Below are positions 59,768 to 64,000 of a DNA stretch of 64,000 bases, piece by piece. The DNA lies in contig NZ_CP087203.1 of assembly GCF_026016325.1 (NCBI RefSeq), forward strand, positions 6,076,001-6,140,000, given 5' to 3'. This stretch comes from Pseudomonas sp. B21-056. GTDB lineage: Bacteria; Pseudomonadota; Gammaproteobacteria; Pseudomonadales; Pseudomonadaceae. The position numbers and the translations under genes are program-made. The notes under the pieces were generated by a model, which was not told the DNA's origin, did no database searches, and saw only the letters and a list, made by a program, of their open reading frames with translations. Within the stretch, counting starts at the first letter, position 1; every line of letters begins with the position of its first letter.

Positions 59768-60421
59768 ATGCTCCAGCAATTTCTACATGACTTCGGCTAC
59801 CTGGCCCTCTTTATCGGCACGTTCTTCGAAGGCGAAACCATCCTCGTGCTCGCAGGTTTCCTGGCGTTCCGTGGCTACATGGACATCAATCTCGTGGTGG
59901 TCGTGGCGTTCTGCGGCAGCTATGCGGGTGACCAGCTGTGGTATTTCCTGGGACGCAGGCACGGGCGCAAGCTGCTGGCGCGCAAGCCTCGCTGGCAACT
60001 GATGGGGGATCGCGCGCTGGAGCACATCCGCAAGCACCCGGACATCTGGGTCCTGAGTTTCCGCTTCGTCTATGGCCTGCGTACGGTGATGCCGGTGGCG
60101 ATCGGTCTGTCAGGCTATCCACCGGGACGCTATCTGTTGCTCAACGGCATCGGCGCGGCGATCTGGGCGACCGCATTGGCCGCCGCCGCTTATCACTTCG
60201 GCGCAGTCCTCGAAGGCATGCTGGGCAGCATCAAGAAATATGAATTGTGGGTACTCGGCGCGTTGCTGTTGCTGGGCCTGTGCCTGTGGTTGCGCCGTCG
60301 CATCAAGAATGCGCGAATGGCGAAAAAGGCCCTCGAAGCCGAGCGGTTGGAGCGAACCAGGTCCGACGAAGCTACGACGTCAGCCGAACAAACCGGTTGC
60401 GGCAGTAATAGAGCCCCATGA
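59768..60421 (+). CDS. DedA-family membrane protein
   Basis: A 217-aa inner-membrane protein with the DedA/SNARE-associated fold: FIGTFFEGETILVLAGFLA, a GDQLWYFLGRRHGRK motif and RFVYGLRTVMPVAIGLSG, then a C-terminal helix. DedA proteins act in lipid-carrier (undecaprenyl phosphate) recycling and proton-linked processes. It is divergent from hemB, and its tail overlaps the sterol-desaturase gene by 50 bases. Confidence 0.92.
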   Translation: MLQQFLHDFGYLALFIGTFFEGETILVLAGFLAFRGYMDINLVVVVAFCGSYAGDQLWYFLGRRHGRKLLARKPRWQLMGDRALEHIRKHPDIWVLSFRFVYGLRTVMPVAIGLSGYPPGRYLLLNGIGAAIWATALAAAAYHFGAVLEGMLGSIKKYELWVLGALLLLGLCLWLRRRIKNARMAKKALEAERLERTRSDEATTSAEQTGCGSNRAP

Positions 60422-61610
60422 CACTGAGCAAGCTGTAGCTGAGCAAGCCGACCCAGGCCGCGGGGCCGGCCGGCCACAACCCGGCCAGCGGCGCCAGCCA
60501 CACCAGCGGCAGGTTCGACGCCAGCCGCAGCAGCTCCAGCCGCAACGCCCACGGGCGATTCTCCAGGGCCACGCCCAACACGAACAGCCCCAACGCTACC
60601 GTTCCCCAACCCAGCACCAGGGCGGCGACAGGCAGGCTGTTCTCCAGGTTCATCAAATAACTGCCCAACGCAATGTAGAAGCAGAACTGCAACGCCACAT
60701 ACCCCTGCTGGCGTCCGTCCAGCGGCACCTCGAATTTGCGGAAACGGCTCAGGTCCGGTTTGTTCAGCGGGTACCTGGCTGCCACGTCCGCCGGTCGCCA
60801 ACCGGTCGGCATGAACCAGATCCGCAACTTGTCCCACCAACGTCCGGCCCGTCGGGCATCCGTCCATAACTGCACGTAGAACTGCAGGTTGGCCCACAAC
60901 GGGTTCCAGCTCGCCAGCGGCGTGGTCACGCCAAAAATCACCGGCTCGTTGTCGTCTTCCTCCTGGAAGGTGCCGAACAGACGATCCCAAATAATGAACA
61001 CCCCGCCGTAGTTGCGATCCATGTAGAGAGGGTTCTGCGCATGGTGGGCACGATGATTGGACGGCGTGACGAAGCACCATTCCAGCCAGCCGAGCTTGGG
61101 AATGTGCTGGGTGTGGACCCAGAACTGATACAGCAGGTTCAGCGCCGCAACGCTGACGAACACCATCAGCGGCACCCCCAGCACGGCCAGCGGCAGGTAG
61201 AACACCCAGCTCAACAGGAACCCGGTGCTGGTCTGGCGCAGCGCGGTGGAGAGGTTGTAGTCCTCGCTCTGGTGATGCACCGAGTGGGCGGCCCAGAGGA
61301 TGTTGCGCTCATGACCCATACGATGCAGCCAGTAGTAGCAGAAGTCATAGAACACGAAGGCAAACACCCAGACCCAGGCCTGATCGGCGGGCAATCGGAC
61401 AAGGGCCAGGTATTCCAGGGCAAGGCCGTAGGTCACCAGCCCCACGCCCTTGGTCAGCAGACCGGTCGTGGTCGACAACACGCCGGTGCTCAGGCTGTTG
61501 ATCGCATCTGCCATGCGGTAATGACTCACGCCACGCCAGCGATCGGCCAGCAGCTCGACGGCGATCAGCACGAAGAAGAACGGCACGGCATACAGAATGA
61601 AATTCATCAT
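60372..61610 (-). CDS. Sterol desaturase / fatty acid hydroxylase family protein
   Basis: A 412-aa multi-helix membrane protein. The iron-ligating histidine boxes are HRMGHE (about 97-102), HSVHH (about 110-114) and HRAHH (about 187-191). The family oxidises fatty acids or sterol-like lipids using a di-iron centre. Start M1 or M2 (61610 or 61607) is open. Its 3' end overlaps dedA in convergent fashion. Confidence 0.88.
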   Translation of the reverse strand: MMNFILYAVPFFFVLIAVELLADRWRGVSHYRMADAINSLSTGVLSTTTGLLTKGVGLVTYGLALEYLALVRLPADQAWVWVFAFVFYDFCYYWLHRMGHERNILWAAHSVHHQSEDYNLSTALRQTSTGFLLSWVFYLPLAVLGVPLMVFVSVAALNLLYQFWVHTQHIPKLGWLEWCFVTPSNHRAHHAQNPLYMDRNYGGVFIIWDRLFGTFQEEDDNEPVIFGVTTPLASWNPLWANLQFYVQLWTDARRAGRWWDKLRIWFMPTGWRPADVAARYPLNKPDLSRFRKFEVPLDGRQQGYVALQFCFYIALGSYLMNLENSLPVAALVLGWGTVALGLFVLGVALENRPWALRLELLRLASNLPLVWLAPLAGLWPAGPAAWVGLLSYSLLSVMGLYYCRNRFVRLTS

Positions 61611-61720
61611 GCGACCCGGGCAGGAGATAGGCGGCAGATTAGGTTTAGCCGCCGGATAACCCTATGGCAGCGAGTGACAAATTAGTGGACATTTAACGCC
61701 ATGAATCTGGAGAAAAACCC

Positions 61721-62389
61721 ATGAGCAAAAAAGTTGCAGTGATCCTTTCCGGCTGTGGCGTGTACGACGGCGCCGAGATCCACGAAAGCGTGATCACCCT
61801 GCTGCGCCTCGATCAGCGCGGCGCGCAGGTCCAGTGTTTCGCCCCCAACATCGCCCAACTGCATGTGATCAATCACCTGACCGGCGAAGAAATGCCCGAA
61901 AGCCGCAACGTGCTGGTGGAATCGGCGCGGATCGCCCGCGGTAACGTGAAGGACTTGCGCGACGCCAGGGCCGAGGACTTCGATGCCCTGATCATCCCTG
62001 GTGGCTTCGGTTCGGCGAAGAACCTCTCCAACTTTGCCGTCGAAGGCGCGAATTGCACCCTCCAGCCGGAAGTCCTGGCGCTGACCGAGGCCTTCGCCGA
62101 GGCCGGCAAGCCGGTGGGGCTGATCTGCATTTCCCCGGCCCTGGCGGCGAAAATCTACGGCCCCGGGGTGACCTGCACCATCGGCACGGATGTCGACACC
62201 GCGGCTGCCGTGACCAGGATGGGCGGCACTCACGAAGACTGCGCCGTCACCGACATCGTCGAAGACCGCGCGCGCCGGTTGGTCAGCACCCCGGCCTACA
62301 TGCTGGCGCAGAACATCAGCGAAGCGGCATCAGGGATCAACAAGTTGGTGGACCGGGTACTTGAGCTGACCCACGAAAACGACGCCTGA
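61721..62389 (+). CDS. elbB: ElbB isoprenoid biosynthesis glyoxalase (DJ-1/PfpI family)
   Basis: A 222-aa DJ-1 superfamily protein opening KVAVILSGCGVYDGAEIHES and with DFDALIIPGGFGSAKNLSNF. ElbB homologues have weak glyoxalase activity and are linked genetically to isoprenoid synthesis. A single-gene unit; CTGGAG precedes the ATG. Confidence 0.93.
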   Translation: MSKKVAVILSGCGVYDGAEIHESVITLLRLDQRGAQVQCFAPNIAQLHVINHLTGEEMPESRNVLVESARIARGNVKDLRDARAEDFDALIIPGGFGSAKNLSNFAVEGANCTLQPEVLALTEAFAEAGKPVGLICISPALAAKIYGPGVTCTIGTDVDTAAAVTRMGGTHEDCAVTDIVEDRARRLVSTPAYMLAQNISEAASGINKLVDRVLELTHENDA

Positions 62390-62397
62390 CAACCCAA

Positions 62398-62486
62398 TGT
62401 GGGAGCGAGCCTGCTCGCGATGGCGTCCATTCAGTCGGCATATCTATGGCTGACACGCCGCCATCGCGAGCAGGCTCGCTCCCACA
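62398..62486. repeat. REP-like mirrored pair, family A
   Basis: Inverted copies at 62398-62421 and about 62460-62486, between the converging elbB and the DUF188 gene. Confidence 0.9.
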
Positions 62487-62515
62487 AAGGAACAATGCCA
62501 GGCTCCGGGGCAAGC

Positions 62516-62971
62516 TCAGGACATCCGGCTCAAGCGCGTAAGGATCCGATCCAACGCATTGGCAAACCCCTGCTTGTCCCGCTCGCTGTAGGCCGCAGGG
62601 CCGCCGCCCATCTGGCCCTGCTCACGCAGATCGGTGAACAGGTTGCGCACCGCCAGCCGATCGCCCATGTTCTGCGCGCTGAACTCCTTGCCCCGCGGGT
62701 CCAGGGCCGCGACGCCCTTCTTCACCAACCGGTCGGCCAGGGGCACGTCGCTGCAGATCACCAGCTCACCCGGCTCGGCATGCTCCACCAGGTAATCGTC
62801 CGCCGCATCAGGGCCGCTGGGCACCACGATCAGCTTGACGCAGGCCAGGCCTGGCTTGATCTGCGGTTGCCCGGCCACCAGCACCACCTCGAACTGGCGC
62901 TTCAAGGCGAACTTGACCACCAGTTCCTTCGCCGCCTTGGGGCAGGCATCCGCGTCGATCCAGACGCGCAT
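62516..62971 (-). CDS. DUF188 (YaiI/YqxD) family protein
   Basis: A 151-aa protein with the family opening MRVWIDADACPKAAKELV, a PIN-like nuclease fold with acidic residues Asp6 and Asp8. Its role is not established. The ATG shares a base with the FTR1 gene stop (TGATG), so the two are translationally coupled. Confidence 0.9.
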   Translation of the reverse strand: MRVWIDADACPKAAKELVVKFALKRQFEVVLVAGQPQIKPGLACVKLIVVPSGPDAADDYLVEHAEPGELVICSDVPLADRLVKKGVAALDPRGKEFSAQNMGDRLAVRNLFTDLREQGQMGGGPAAYSERDKQGFANALDRILTRLSRMS

Positions 62972-64000
62972 CAGGAAACCTGCACCCTGCGCTTCTCCGC
63001 CACCCAGCTACGGCCATACAACACAACGATCGCCAGGATCGCGATCACTTGGGCGCTCAGCGAATAAGCATCGGCATGAATACCCAGCCAGTCGAAGTCG
63101 AAGAACGCCACCGGACGGGTGCCGAAGATCCCGGCTTCCTGCAACGCCTTCACGCCATGCCCGGCGAATACCACCGACAGCGCGCACAGCAACGCAGCGT
63201 TGATGCTGAAGAACAGCGCCAGTGGCAGTCGCGCCGAGCCGCGCAGGATCACCCAGGCCAGACCGACCAGCAGCACCAGCGCCGTCGCGCCACCGGCCAG
63301 CACGGCGTTGTGCCCGGCGGGGCCGGCCTGCAGCCACAGGGTTTCGTAGAAGAGGATCACTTCGAACAGCTCGCGATAGACCGAGAAGAACGCCAGGACG
63401 GCGAAGCCGAAACGGCCACCGCCGCCGACCAGACTGCTCTTGATGTAATCCTGCCAGGCCGCCGCGTGACGACGGTCGTGCATCCACACACCCAACCACA
63501 GCACCATCACACTGGCGAACAACGCGGTTGCGCCTTCAAGCAATTCACGCTGGGCACCGCTGACGTCGATCACATAGGCAGCCAGGCCCCAGGTCGCCAG
63601 ACCGGCCAGCAACGCCAGGCCCCAACCCGCGTTGACACTGCGCACCGCCGATTCCTGGCCGGTGTTGCGCAGGAACGCCAGGATCGCCGCCAGCACCAGG
63701 ATCGCTTCCAGCCCTTCACGCAACAGAATCAGCAAACCCGAGATGTAGCTCAGCGACCAACTCAGGCTATCCCCGCCCAACAGCCCCGCCGACGTCTTCA
63801 ACTTGGTCTTGGCCGCGTCCAGACGCTGCTCGGCCTGCTCGACCGGCAAGCCGTCCTGCAGGGATTGACGGTAAGCCATCAGGGCCTTTTCGGTGTCCTT
63901 GCGCACAGCGGCATCAACGTTATCCAGCGAGCTTTCCACCAGCTCGAAGCCTTCCAGGTACGCCGCTACCGACAAGTCATAGGCCTGGTCGTGATCACCG
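62971..64000 (-). CDS. FTR1-family iron permease (5' end outside the window)
   Basis: The C-terminal part of an FTR1/EfeU-type permease; the frame is open to the edge, so the N-terminus is missing. Two iron-site motifs are visible: LLREGLEAILV and VYRELFEVILF (RExxE type), in helices, with seven membrane segments. A predicted helical extracytoplasmic region (YLEGFELVESSLDN) precedes them. It imports ferric or ferrous iron, often with an oxidase partner that would be upstream. Confidence 0.85.
   Translation of the reverse strand, partial: GDHDQAYDLSVAAYLEGFELVESSLDNVDAAVRKDTEKALMAYRQSLQDGLPVEQAEQRLDAAKTKLKTSAGLLGGDSLSWSLSYISGLLILLREGLEAILVLAAILAFLRNTGQESAVRSVNAGWGLALLAGLATWGLAAYVIDVSGAQRELLEGATALFASVMVLWLGVWMHDRRHAAAWQDYIKSSLVGGGGRFGFAVLAFFSVYRELFEVILFYETLWLQAGPAGHNAVLAGGATALVLLVGLAWVILRGSARLPLALFFSINAALLCALSVVFAGHGVKALQEAGIFGTRPVAFFDFDWLGIHADAYSLSAQVIAILAIVVLYGRSWVAEKRRVQVS

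Overview
The window is a chromosomal segment of a Pseudomonas of the P. fluorescens complex. This rests on the GC-rich codon use, the gene order, and the presence of three families of short mirrored intergenic repeats typical of that group. Nothing in it looks like a prophage, plasmid, integron or CRISPR locus. About 60 genes are almost continuous, and most are core metabolism.

Layout: (1) 1-14.4 kb is polyamine uptake and catabolism. An AHL-acylase-type Ntn hydrolase (hacB-like) and a CMD-family protein come first, then the minus-strand spuBCDEFGH cluster, then a divergent second gamma-glutamylpolyamine synthetase (spuI-like) and a TetR regulator. (2) 14.4-20 kb is the sulfonate operon ssuEADCBF, followed by the 1-Cys peroxiredoxin lsfA. 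(3) 20.2-20.9 kb is a small accessory island: an MNT-type nucleotidyltransferase (antitoxin) whose HEPN toxin gene is cut off after seven recognisable codons. It lies between two near-identical 38-bp terminator copies. (4) 20.9-31.9 kb holds an OprD-family porin, argA, argE, a CYTH-CHAD triphosphatase, an Lrp/AsnC regulator, an orphan GspE-like ATPase, a DUF2388 protein, gcvH and gcvT. (5) 32-35 kb is a ferric-type ABC permease and binding protein without an ATPase gene. (6) 35-42.4 kb is the ubiI-ubiH-pepP-ygfB operon, a ZapB-like coiled-coil protein, zapA, 6S RNA, the 5-formyl-THF cyclo-ligase gene, a 48-aa membrane protein, an EVE-domain gene and a FliL-like gene. (7) 42.5-50.5 kb is qor, glpT, a ChaC-like gene, an iron-sulfur flavin reductase coupled to ubiD, rho and trxA. 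(8) 50.5-54.4 kb is a FadR-type regulator divergent from a polar amino-acid ABC transporter. (9) 54.6-64 kb is ppx, ppk, hemB, dedA, a sterol-desaturase-like gene, elbB, a DUF188 gene and a truncated FTR1 iron permease.

How the genes work together: the spu genes import putrescine and spermidine (D/E/F/G/H) and degrade them by transamination (SpuC) or gamma-glutamylation (SpuB, SpuI). The glutamine-amidotransferase hydrolase of that route is not in the window. SsuE supplies FMNH2 to SsuD for desulfonation, with SsuABC for uptake, and LsfA belongs to the same sulfate-starvation context. Ppx and Ppk are opposing polyphosphate enzymes in convergent orientation.

Most notable non-routine signals: the decayed MNT/HEPN module between duplicated terminators (20215-20874), an 81-bp imperfect palindrome upstream of gcvT (31930-32010), absence of gcvP beside gcvH/gcvT, a repeat element that supplies the ppk stop codon, a twice-occurring 13-mer in the FadR-type divergent promoter, and a small membrane-protein gene at 41069-41215.
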